Under the pieces are notes generated by a model. That model saw only the letters and a program-made list of their open reading frames with translations. It ran no database searches and was not told the origin of the DNA. The position numbers were made by a program, and so were the translations under genes. From contig AP026969.1 of the NCBI GenBank assembly GCA_027923965.1, forward strand, positions 372,001-436,000: a stretch of DNA of 64,000 bases, written 5' to 3'. This document shows positions 48,894 through 56,720 of the stretch, piece after piece (the first letter of the stretch is position 1; each line of letters opens with the position of its first letter). This DNA is from Comamonadaceae bacterium OS-1 (GTDB lineage: Bacteria; Pseudomonadota; Gammaproteobacteria; Burkholderiales; Burkholderiaceae_C).

Positions 48894-50843
48894 TTAGCTA
48901 TTGGAAGATAATTGTCCAGCTTGGCACGGAACCAATTGCCGTAGAAGCGCCAGCATGGAGACCGTATCCCCCTCACACGAGGTTTTCGCCAAGTCTAGTA
49001 GCGCGCATTGAAGATCAGGCCAGAAAATGAATTCCTCATGCGCCCGTAATATCCGCGGATGCTCGGTTGCCTCCGGGTTGTCCCCGATCAGCAACTCCTC
49101 GTACAGCTTTTCTCCAGGACGCAACCCGGTAATGGATATTTCAATATCGCCATCAGGCTGCAGCGCATCGCGCAATGTCAATCCCGACAAAGCCAGCATG
49201 CGGTGCGCCAAATCCAGAATCTTCACCGGTTCGCCCATCTCCAACACAAACACATCTCCCCCCCGCGCCATCGCACCGGCCTGCAGCACCAACTGGGCGG
49301 CTTCTGGGATGGTCATGAAGTAGCGGGTCACCTCGGGGTGGGTCACAGTCAGCGGCCCACCCACGGCCAATTGCTTGCGGAACAAGGGCACAACGCTGCC
49401 GCTGGAGCCCAGGACGTTGCCAAACCGCACCATGGCAAAAAGCGTGTTGTTGGCGGTGGTGTTGGGGCTGCTGGTTTCGTCACTCCACTGCACGACCGGG
49501 CTGGCAGCCAGGGCTTGCAGGATCATCTCTGCAATCCGTTTGGTGGCCCCCATCACGTTGGTGGGGCGCACGGCTTTGTCGGTGGAGACCAACACAAACC
49601 GCGCCACCGAGGTGGTGACGGCGGCCCGTGCCATGTTCAGCGTGCCAAACACGTTGTTCAAGATGCCCTCGGCCGGATTGCTTTCGACCAGCGGCACATG
49701 CTTGTATGCGGCGGCGTGGTACACCGTGGCGGGCCGGTACTGGTTGCAGATGGCCAGCATGCGCGCATAGTTTCCCACACTGCCCAACAGCGGCACCAGT
49801 TCCACGGCCAGACTGCGTTGGGCGCACAGGGTTTGCAGCTCTGCATGGATGGTGTAGAGCCCGAACTCGTTGTGGTCTACCAGCACGAGCCGTAGGGGGC
49901 GCTCTGCCACGATCTGTCGGCACAACTCGCTGCCGATACTGCCACCGGCACCGGTCACCAGCACGGTTTTGGCGGTGAGGTTGCGGGCCAACAGTTCGGG
50001 GTGGGGCGGAATGGGCTCGCGGCCCAAGAGGTCTTCGATGTCGAGTTCGCGGATGTCTTGCACGGTGACGCGGCCGCTGGCCAGGTCCGACAGGCCCGGC
50101 AAGGTGCGCACGTGCACCGGCAGGGCCTGCAGGGTTTGCAATATTTCGTTGCGGCGCTCCCGGCTCACGCTGGGCACGGCCAGCAAGATGTCGGTGACAT
50201 TTTCCCGGTGGACGATGCCGGGGATCTGCTGTGGCCCGTACACCGGTACGCCGTTGATGCTGCGGCCTGCCTTGGCAGTGTCGTCGTCCACAAAGCCGAG
50301 GATGGTGTAGGTGCGGGTGCTACCGAGCGCAGCGGCCGTTTGCACGCCGGCGTTGCCCGCGCCATAAATCAGCAAGCGTGCGTCGGAGCGCCGGGCCCCG
50401 CCGTCCAGCCCGGCCAGCCAGAAGCGGGCGCCCGACCGGCTGCTCCCCACCAGCAGCAAAAAAATCAGCGGTTGCAAGATGCCAATGCTGCGTGGGATGA
50501 CTTCCCACTGCATCCACTGCAAGCACTGCAGCACCGCTAACAGCCAAAGGGTGTAGATTCCGACCGCCTGCGCGGTGGCCGTGAGGGCGGCCATACCGGT
50601 ATAGCGAAAAATCGCGCGGTACAGGCCAAAGCGGACAAAAATCGGTATCGCCAGTACCGGGCAGAGTGCATAAGCCGCCCATTGCGCACCGGCGGGCCAA
50701 TGCGGCTTGTCCAGCCGCAGGGTGAACGCCAGCCACATGGCAAACAGGCCCAGGACGACATCCAGTGTGACCACCACCAGCCGCTTGGTGGAGCGGGACC
50801 ATTGCAGAATGGCGTGGTGGTTCGAAAGAAATGTCCTCATCAT
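48894..50843 (-). CDS. Membrane-bound UDP-GlcNAc 4,6-dehydratase (PglF/WbpM/CapD-like)
   Basis: 649 residues. Four N-terminal membrane helices (about residues 20-145), a first Rossmann domain (LLIYGAGNAGVQTA, FVDDD), and the SDR domain with VTGAGGSIGSELCRQ. The catalytic region STDKAVRPTNVMGATKR has Met in place of the usual Tyr, as in the PglF/WbpM group. It produces UDP-4-keto-6-deoxy-HexNAc, a precursor of QuiNAc, FucNAc or bacillosamine. The ATG at 50843 overlaps the stop of the upstream Lon-N gene. It is the first true gene of the glycan set. Confidence 0.93.
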   Translation of the reverse strand: MMRTFLSNHHAILQWSRSTKRLVVVTLDVVLGLFAMWLAFTLRLDKPHWPAGAQWAAYALCPVLAIPIFVRFGLYRAIFRYTGMAALTATAQAVGIYTLWLLAVLQCLQWMQWEVIPRSIGILQPLIFLLLVGSSRSGARFWLAGLDGGARRSDARLLIYGAGNAGVQTAAALGSTRTYTILGFVDDDTAKAGRSINGVPVYGPQQIPGIVHRENVTDILLAVPSVSRERRNEILQTLQALPVHVRTLPGLSDLASGRVTVQDIRELDIEDLLGREPIPPHPELLARNLTAKTVLVTGAGGSIGSELCRQIVAERPLRLVLVDHNEFGLYTIHAELQTLCAQRSLAVELVPLLGSVGNYARMLAICNQYRPATVYHAAAYKHVPLVESNPAEGILNNVFGTLNMARAAVTTSVARFVLVSTDKAVRPTNVMGATKRIAEMILQALAASPVVQWSDETSSPNTTANNTLFAMVRFGNVLGSSGSVVPLFRKQLAVGGPLTVTHPEVTRYFMTIPEAAQLVLQAGAMARGGDVFVLEMGEPVKILDLAHRMLALSGLTLRDALQPDGDIEISITGLRPGEKLYEELLIGDNPEATEHPRILRAHEEFIFWPDLQCALLDLAKTSCEGDTVSMLALLRQLVPCQAGQLSSNS

Positions 50844-51523
50844 TCGGGACGCGGTGGAGCTGTGTGCGCTTTGGCCAGCACATCCGCCACCAGTTCCAAA
50901 CGCACCAGCGGACTGTCCAGGGCCAGCAGGTTGTGTTTGCTCTGTACCGACAGCGGCAGCATTTCACACCAGCGGTTGGCCACCCAGCCGCAATCCTCCA
51001 GCTGCAAGGGCGGCAGAACCGGAAAGCGGTCTTCGGCGACGTGTTGCTCACGCAGTGTCTGGATGAGTTGCTCCAGCGTCTTGGATGCATGCGCCAGGTC
51101 GCTCGGAATGGGCGTGGCGACATCGTCGTCCAGCACCTCCACATCCGCCACCCATTGGCCGTGGGCAAGTTGGCGGCTGGACTGGATGCGAAAGCGCTCG
51201 CCTCCCAGGCAATCAATCTCCATCAAACCGGGTTGCGGGGCCTCGAAATGGGTGATGCGGGCCAGCGTGCCCACCGGGTGGAACAGCTCGCTCTGCGCCC
51301 CAGGGCGGCGAACTTCCGAGCCCTGCATCAGCGAGACGATGCCGAAGGGCGTGCTTGCCTTGCGGCATTGCTCCACCATGTGGAGGTAGCGCACTTCAAA
51401 GATACGCAAGGGCAGCAGCCCGCCGGGGAACAGTACGGTTTCCAGGGGGAACAGGGGCAGGTTGGCGTGGGCGCGGGGTGTGGACAAAGGAGGCTCTGGG
51501 CATTTAGCGACAGGCGCTATCAT
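50840..51523 (-). CDS. Lon-protease N-terminal (substrate-binding) domain protein
   Basis: 227 residues comprising only the Lon substrate-binding domain: LPLFPLETVLFPGGLLPLRIFE at the start (opening part), then IDCLGGERFRI. No ATPase or protease domain. Such stand-alone proteins are common in proteobacteria and of unclear function. I chose the ATG at 51523. It is divergent from yggT by only about 24 bp and is coupled to the dehydratase gene by an ATGA overlap, though a functional link is doubtful. Confidence 0.85.
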   Translation of the reverse strand: MIAPVAKCPEPPLSTPRAHANLPLFPLETVLFPGGLLPLRIFEVRYLHMVEQCRKASTPFGIVSLMQGSEVRRPGAQSELFHPVGTLARITHFEAPQPGLMEIDCLGGERFRIQSSRQLAHGQWVADVEVLDDDVATPIPSDLAHASKTLEQLIQTLREQHVAEDRFPVLPPLQLEDCGWVANRWCEMLPLSVQSKHNLLALDSPLVRLELVADVLAKAHTAPPRPE

Positions 51524-51547
51524 CCCACGACCCGAATAGGCGTTTGC

Positions 51548-52102
51548 ATGTTGTACCAAATCATCTCGTTTTTGTTGGAAGTCGCCACCGGTCTGGTCGG
51601 CAGTGCCTGCCTGTTGCGCCTGTATATGCAATACCAGCGCATTTCATTTCGCAATCCTGTCGGGAACCTGGTGTTTGCCCTTAGCGACTGGCTGGTGCTG
51701 CCGCTGCGCCGGCTGGTGCCTGCGGTGGGGCGCTGGGACCTGGCCAGTGTGATTGCCCCGTTTTTGCTGAAGCTGCTGCAGTTCTTCTTGCTGTGGCTGT
51801 GGGCGGGTGGCGTGGCGGGGATATTGGCGGTGCCGGTGCTGGCGTTGTTTGGCGTGGCGTCGATGGTGATTACCGGCCTGATCGGTATGCTGCTGATTCA
51901 CAGCGTGTTGTCGTGGATGCAGGCCCGCTCGCCGTTGTCCGACGTGCTGGAGCGCCTGTGCGCCCCCTTGCTACTGCCCGTGCGGCGGATGGTGCCGCCG
52001 GTGGGTGGGTTCGATCTGTCGGCGCTGGTGCTGTTGGTGTTGCTGCAGGTGGTGTCGATTGTGATCAGCTACGCGCTGCCCACGGTGCTGGCGCAGCTAT
52101 AA
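51548..52102 (+). CDS. YggT family membrane protein
   Basis: 184 residues with two tandem YggT units, each a pair of helices with a conserved NPVGNLVFALSDWLVLPLRR-type loop (here FRNPVGNLVF and LPVRRMVPPVGG). About four to five membrane segments. The family is linked to cell-division or osmotic homeostasis in various bacteria; function is not firm. It is convergent with accD. Confidence 0.87.
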   Translation: MLYQIISFLLEVATGLVGSACLLRLYMQYQRISFRNPVGNLVFALSDWLVLPLRRLVPAVGRWDLASVIAPFLLKLLQFFLLWLWAGGVAGILAVPVLALFGVASMVITGLIGMLLIHSVLSWMQARSPLSDVLERLCAPLLLPVRRMVPPVGGFDLSALVLLVLLQVVSIVISYALPTVLAQL

Positions 52103-52112
52103 GCGCAGCACA

Positions 52113-52205
52113 CTGCTATACATTTAAGCTATTTTTTTGATAGCTGCTTGTGCTTATTCGATAAGCGCAAGCAGCCTATTTGTGGCTCTAAAAATCGGCC
52201 TTAAT
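52113..52205 (+). repeat. Dispersed hairpin repeat, best-preserved copy (yggT/accD junction)
   Basis: The core gctgcttgtgcttat-tcg-ataagcgcaagcagc forms a 15-bp stem with a single T-G wobble and a 3-nt loop. It is preceded by an A/T-rich lead (atttaagctatttttttgat) and followed by cctatttgtggctctaaaaatcggcc. It fills the gap between convergent yggT and accD, where it could serve as a two-way terminator. Confidence 0.85.
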
Positions 52206-52207
52206 CT

Positions 52208-53080
52208 CTAAACTACCGCATCCACCGGCTGCTTGAGCAGCATGGCCAGGGTGTGGGCGATGGTCTGGCGTAGCTCTTTGCGGTTACAGATCAGGTCGAT
52301 CGCACCCTTTTGCTGCAGGAACTCGGCCCGCTGGAAGCCCTCGGGCAGGGTCACGCGCACGGTGGACTCGATCACGCGGGGGCCGGCAAAGCCGATCAGC
52401 GCCTTGGGTTCGGCAATCACCACGTCGCCCACAAACGCAAAGCCTGCGCTCACGCCGCCCATGGTCGGGTCGGTCAGCACGCTGATGTAGGGCAGGCCTT
52501 TTTTGGCCAAGCGGGTTAGTGACGCATTGGTTTTGGCCATTTGCATCAGGCTCAGTAAACCTTCTTGCATGCGCGCGCCGCCGGTGGCGGTAAAGCAGAT
52601 GAACGGCACCTTTTGCTCGATGGCGGCGTGCACGGCGCGTACAAAGCGCTCGCCCACCACGCTGCCCATGCTGCCGCCCATGAATTCAAATTCAAAGCAG
52701 GCCACCACCACATTGATGCCGTGGACCGAGCCGCCCATCACCACCAGCGCATCGGTCTCGCCGGTGTTTTCCATGGCTTCCTTGATGCGCTCGGGGTACT
52801 TGCGGCTGTCCTTGAACTTCAGCGGATCGACCGGCACCACCTCTTGGCCCAGCTCGTAGCGGCCTTCGGCATCCAGAAACACATTCAGGCGTGCGCGGGC
52901 GCTGATGCGGTGGTGGTGGCCGCAGGTGGGGCAGACGTTCTGGTTCTGCTCCAGGTCGGTCTTGTACAGCACGGTTTCGCAGCTTGGGCATTTGATCCAC
53001 AGCCCCTCGGGCACGCTGCGCCGGTCGGCCGGGTCGGAGCGCTGGATTTTGGTGGGGAGCAGTTTTTCAAGCCAAGACAT
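52208..53080 (-). CDS. accD: Acetyl-CoA carboxylase carboxyltransferase subunit beta
   Basis: Transfers CO2 from biotin to acetyl-CoA to give malonyl-CoA, together with AccA. 290 residues. A zinc finger (Cys31-x-x-Cys34 ... Cys50-x-x-Cys53) is followed by the crotonase-like carboxyltransferase domain ([39 protein letters not shown]). Last gene of the minus-strand trp cluster; folC, often next in relatives, is not here. Confidence 0.97.
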   Translation of the reverse strand: MSWLEKLLPTKIQRSDPADRRSVPEGLWIKCPSCETVLYKTDLEQNQNVCPTCGHHHRISARARLNVFLDAEGRYELGQEVVPVDPLKFKDSRKYPERIKEAMENTGETDALVVMGGSVHGINVVVACFEFEFMGGSMGSVVGERFVRAVHAAIEQKVPFICFTATGGARMQEGLLSLMQMAKTNASLTRLAKKGLPYISVLTDPTMGGVSAGFAFVGDVVIAEPKALIGFAGPRVIESTVRVTLPEGFQRAEFLQQKGAIDLICNRKELRQTIAHTLAMLLKQPVDAVV

Positions 53081-53101
53081 GGTGGGTTCCTCTGTACTGT
53101 G

Positions 53102-53130
53102 GGCGCGCCCTGGCCATCCAGGGGCGCGCC
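53102..53130. repeat. GC-rich hairpin between trpA and accD
   Basis: GGCGCGCCCTGG-ccat-CCAGGGGCGCGCC forms a long near-perfect stem (one bulge) whose ends are the palindrome GGCGCGCC. No T tract follows in either direction, so it is more likely an RNA-processing or pausing structure than a terminator. Confidence 0.6.
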
Positions 53131-53135
53131 GGGGA

Positions 53136-53945
53136 TTATGCGTCTAGCGCTGTGCGGATTCCGCGCAAAAAGTCGGCGGCAGTCGCCACCACCTGGTCGT
53201 GCGGCTGGTTTTCGATCAGCTGGATGATCTTGCTGCCGATCACCACCGCGTCGGCCACCTGGCCAATCGCGCGGGCGGTGGCGGCATCGCGGATGCCAAA
53301 GCCCACGCCCACGGGGATGTGCACGTGCTGGCGGATGCGCGGCAGCATGGCCTCGACCGCGCCGGTGTCCAGCGTGCCCGCACCCGTCACGCCCTTGAGC
53401 GACACGTAATACACATAGCCGCTGGCGACCTGGGCCACCTGCTGCATGCGTTTTTCGGTGGAGGTGGGGGCCAGCAGGAAAATCAGGTCCATGTTGTGGG
53501 CCTTGAGCTTGGCGGCAAAGTCCACGCATTCTTCGGGAGGGTAGTCCACCACCAGCACGCCGTCCACACCGGCTTTCGATGCGTTCTGGATGAAGGCATC
53601 GGCACCGTGCGTCTGGTCGTAACGCTCCACCGGGTTGGCGTAGCCCATCAGCACCACGGGCGTGTGCACGTCTTGCAGGCGGAACTGCCGCACCATCTCC
53701 AGCACGTCGGCCATGCCGATACCAAAAGCCAGGGCCTTGTCGCCCGCCTTCTGGATCACCGGGCCATCGGCCATGGGGTCGCTGAACGGAATGCCCAGCT
53801 CGATCACATCGGCCCCGGCGGCCACCATGCCGTGCATCAGCGCAGGCGTGATGTCGGCGAAGGGGAAGCCTGCGGTGACGTAGGGGATCAGCGCCTTGCG
53901 GCCATCTTTTTTGAGTTGCGCGAAGGTCGTGTCAATACGGCTCAT
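53136..53945 (-). CDS. trpA: Tryptophan synthase alpha chain
   Basis: Cleaves indole-3-glycerol phosphate to indole. 269 residues; catalytic Glu49 ([17 protein letters not shown]) and Asp60 are present. Further marks are LVVDYPPEE and [12 protein letters not shown]. The ATG at 53945 overlaps the trpB stop (ATGA) and has AAGGAGG upstream. Confidence 0.97.
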   Translation of the reverse strand: MSRIDTTFAQLKKDGRKALIPYVTAGFPFADITPALMHGMVAAGADVIELGIPFSDPMADGPVIQKAGDKALAFGIGMADVLEMVRQFRLQDVHTPVVLMGYANPVERYDQTHGADAFIQNASKAGVDGVLVVDYPPEECVDFAAKLKAHNMDLIFLLAPTSTEKRMQQVAQVASGYVYYVSLKGVTGAGTLDTGAVEAMLPRIRQHVHIPVGVGFGIRDAATARAIGQVADAVVIGSKIIQLIENQPHDQVVATAADFLRGIRTALDA

Positions 53946-55222
53946 ACGGCCTCCTTGGCAGCAGTTGCACCTTTGACGGTCAGGCCGCGCATGGACGGGC
54001 GATCGTAGAAGTCGCTGCCCGACAAATCGGCTACCGTGCCAATGTCCTTGTCGCCCCGGCCCGACAGGTTCACCAAAATCGATTGGTCGGGCCGCATGGT
54101 CTTGGCCATCTTCATGGCGTAGGCAAAGGCATGGCTGGACTCCAGCGCGGGAATGATGCCCTCGGTGCGGCACAGGTAGTGGAAGGCTTCGAGCGCTTCG
54201 GTGTCGGTAATGCCCACGTATTCGGCGCGGCCAATGTCTTTCAGGAAGGCATGCTCGGGGCCGACACCGGGGTAGTCCAGCCCGGCGCTGATGCTATGGG
54301 TTTCGGTGACCTGGCCGTTCGCGTCCTGCAGCAGGTAGGTGCGGTTGCCGTGCAGCACGCCCGGGCTGCCCTTTTGCAGCGATGCCGAGTGTTTGCCCGA
54401 TTCCAGGCCTTCACCCGCCGCTTCCACGCCGATCAGCCGGGTGGCCGCGACGTCGATGTAGGGGAAGAAAATACCCATGGCATTGCTGCCGCCGCCTACG
54501 CAAGCCACCACCGCATCGGGTTGGGGGCTGGTACAGCCAGCCGCCGCCAGCATCTCCGGCATTTGCACCAGGCATTCGTTGCCGATCACGCTCTGGAAGT
54601 CGCGCACCATCATCGGGTAGGGGTGCGGGCCCGCCACCGTGCCGATGATGTAGAAAGTGTTGTCCACATTGGCGACCCAGTCGCGCATGGCTTCGTTCAG
54701 CGCGTCTTTCAGGGTTTTGCTGCCCGACTCCACCGGCACCACGGTGGCACCCAGCAGCTTCATGCGGTAGACGTTGGGGCTTTGGCGCTTCACGTCTTCG
54801 CTGCCCATGTAGACCACGCATTCCAGGCCGTAGCGGGCGCAGATGGTGGCCGTGGCCACGCCGTGCTGGCCCGCGCCGGTCTCGGCAATGATGCGCGGCT
54901 TGCCCATGCGCTTGGCCAGCATGGCCTGGCCGATGGTGTTGTTGATCTTGTGTGCGCCGGTGTGGTTCAGGTCCTCGCGCTTGAGGAAGATCTGCGCACC
55001 GCCCATTTCGCGGCTGGTACGGGCCGCGTGGTAGATGGGCGAGGGGCGGCCCACAAAGTGGGCCAGTTCCGACTCGAACTCGGCCAGAAAGGCCGGGTCG
55101 TGTTGGTACTGGGCGTAAGCGTCTTTCAGCTCTTCGATGGCGTGGGTCAGTGTTTCGGAGACAAAACTGCCCCCGTACATGCCGAAGTGGCCTGAGACAT
55201 CAGGCTGTTGGTAAGTTGTCAT
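53942..55222 (-). CDS. trpB: Tryptophan synthase beta chain
   Basis: PLP enzyme that joins indole and serine. 426 residues; PLP Lys92 in [10 protein letters not shown], the phosphate-binding [10 protein letters not shown], and Glu in ETGAGQHG. Slightly longer than the E. coli protein at the C-terminus ([16 protein letters not shown]). Its start lies inside the trpF end (23-bp overlap). Confidence 0.97.
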   Translation of the reverse strand: MTTYQQPDVSGHFGMYGGSFVSETLTHAIEELKDAYAQYQHDPAFLAEFESELAHFVGRPSPIYHAARTSREMGGAQIFLKREDLNHTGAHKINNTIGQAMLAKRMGKPRIIAETGAGQHGVATATICARYGLECVVYMGSEDVKRQSPNVYRMKLLGATVVPVESGSKTLKDALNEAMRDWVANVDNTFYIIGTVAGPHPYPMMVRDFQSVIGNECLVQMPEMLAAAGCTSPQPDAVVACVGGGSNAMGIFFPYIDVAATRLIGVEAAGEGLESGKHSASLQKGSPGVLHGNRTYLLQDANGQVTETHSISAGLDYPGVGPEHAFLKDIGRAEYVGITDTEALEAFHYLCRTEGIIPALESSHAFAYAMKMAKTMRPDQSILVNLSGRGDKDIGTVADLSGSDFYDRPSMRGLTVKGATAAKEAV

Positions 55223-55916
55223 GGTTTAACTTTGCAAGTTGGTCGTCTGCCGCGCGCACAGCGGCGACAAACTGGTGGATTTTTGCGGTGTCCTTGATGC
55301 CTTTGGCAATCTCGACACCGGAGCTCACATCAACGGACAGCGACAGAGCGCGTGGCCGTACCTGCAAAATGCCATCGGTCACGTTTGCAGGCGTGAGTCC
55401 ACCACTTAAGACGAGGTGAGAGCTGACGCTTGGAGGAAGACGTGACCAATTGAATGTTTTTCCGCCGCCGCCATATCCATCGACGTGTGCGTCGAGCAGG
55501 ATGGCTTGGGCTGTTGCGTAATCGGATGCGAATTTTAGCAAGTCAAATGGCTGGCTGTCATCCAGGGGAATTCGCGCCGCCCGCAAGAAGGGCCGGGTGC
55601 CGTTGGCGCTGGCCGCCCAGCAGTCCGCAGGTGATTCTTCACCATGGAATTGAACTGTAGCGCTTGGTACATAAGCATAAGCAGCTATTACATTGCTAGC
55701 AGGCTCGTTGACAAACAACAACACCGGCGTGACGAAGGGCGGCAGGCGCTTGGCCAGTTCTGCCGCGCGCTGGGGTGTGACGTACCGCGCGCTGGGCGGG
55801 TACAGCACAAAGCCGACGGCATCGGCCCCGGCGGCGACGGCTGCGTCCACGTCCTGCTCGCGGGTCAGGCCACAGATCTTGATACGGGTGCGGGTGGGGG
55901 CTTGGAATGGTGTCAT
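55200..55916 (-). CDS. trpF: Phosphoribosylanthranilate isomerase
   Basis: Third step of tryptophan synthesis. 238 residues, longer than the common ~205. [15 protein letters not shown] carries the catalytic Cys; the second catalytic residue is in the [17 protein letters not shown] block. Residues about 72-89 ([18 protein letters not shown]) are encoded by a dispersed-repeat copy and replace the usual loop before the QFHG motif. The ATG at 55916 overlaps the truA stop (ATGA), and the 3' end overlaps trpB by 23 bp. Confidence 0.94.
   Translation of the reverse strand: MTPFQAPTRTRIKICGLTREQDVDAAVAAGADAVGFVLYPPSARYVTPQRAAELAKRLPPFVTPVLLFVNEPASNVIAAYAYVPSATVQFHGEESPADCWAASANGTRPFLRAARIPLDDSQPFDLLKFASDYATAQAILLDAHVDGYGGGGKTFNWSRLPPSVSSHLVLSGGLTPANVTDGILQVRPRALSLSVDVSSGVEIAKGIKDTAKIHQFVAAVRAADDQLAKLNHDNLPTA
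55650..55702 (-). repeat. In-frame dispersed-repeat copy inside trpF
   Basis: On the coding strand: gctagcaatgtaatagctgc, then ttatgcttatgtaccaagcgctacag. It matches the consensus (tgctan-aatttaatagctgcttgtgcttat-nnataagcgctacag) nearly throughout and is read as GCT AGC AAT GTA ATA GCT, the same frame as in fabD and rseA. It is the clearest coding copy in the window. Confidence 0.78.
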
Positions 55917-56695
55917 GGCAGCCAATCATAGGCCGCTGTGCGCTCGGGCAGGCCCCAGTGCGCGGGATACACCGGTCCCATGAAGTACAAACCGTCGGGC
56001 GAGAAGGTGGGCGCGGCGGCTTTGCGGTCGCGTGCGGCCAGCACCTCCAGAATCCACTCCGGCGGCTGGAAGCCCTGGCCCACCACCACCAGGCAGCCCA
56101 TCAGGTTGCGGATCATGTGGTGCAAAAAGGCGTTGGCTTCAAATTCAAAGCGCCAATACACGCCGCGCTTCGATATGTCGATGCGGGTCAGGTTTTTGAC
56201 CGGCGACAAGGCCTGGCAGCGCGCCGCCCTAAACGATGAAAAGTCGTGTTCGCCCCGCAAATACCCGGCGGCCTGCTGCATGGCGGCCAGGTCCAGCGGG
56301 CGGTAGACCCAGCCCACGCGCCCGCCTTCCACGCTGGGGCGCACGGGCGACTCCAGCAGCGCGTACACATAGCGGCGGGCCACGGCGCTGGCGCGGCAGT
56401 GGAAGTTGTCGGGCATGTCCTGGGCCCATTGCACGGCAATGTCGCGGGGCAAAAAGGCATTCACGCCGCGCACCCACGAGGCGGTGGGGCGCTGCAAGGG
56501 CGTGTCGAAGTGCACCACCTGCATCAGGCCGTGCACCCCGGCATCGGTGCGGCCCGCGCACAGGGTGGATACCTTGCGCTGGCTGAACGCGGCCAGCGCG
56601 GCTTCCAGCTTGTCTTGTACGGTGTTGCCAGACAGCTGGCTCTGCCATCCCTCGTAGCCCTGGCCGTTGTAGCTGATGCCCAGGGCTATGCGCAC
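55913..56695 (-). CDS. truA: tRNA pseudouridine(38-40) synthase TruA
   Basis: Forms pseudouridine at tRNA positions 38-40. 260 residues from a GTG at 56695 (VRIALGISYNGQGYEGWQ); the open frame before it overlaps fimV out of frame. The catalytic Asp is in CAGRTDAGVHG. ARRYVYALLE and HMIRNLMGCLV are conserved. Lies between fimV and trpF as in most betaproteobacteria. Confidence 0.95.
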   Translation of the reverse strand: MRIALGISYNGQGYEGWQSQLSGNTVQDKLEAALAAFSQRKVSTLCAGRTDAGVHGLMQVVHFDTPLQRPTASWVRGVNAFLPRDIAVQWAQDMPDNFHCRASAVARRYVYALLESPVRPSVEGGRVGWVYRPLDLAAMQQAAGYLRGEHDFSSFRAARCQALSPVKNLTRIDISKRGVYWRFEFEANAFLHHMIRNLMGCLVVVGQGFQPPEWILEVLAARDRKAAAPTFSPDGLYFMGPVYPAHWGLPERTAAYDWLP

Positions 56696-56720
56696 CTTGC
56701 AGCCCCTCGGGTCAAAAGCA

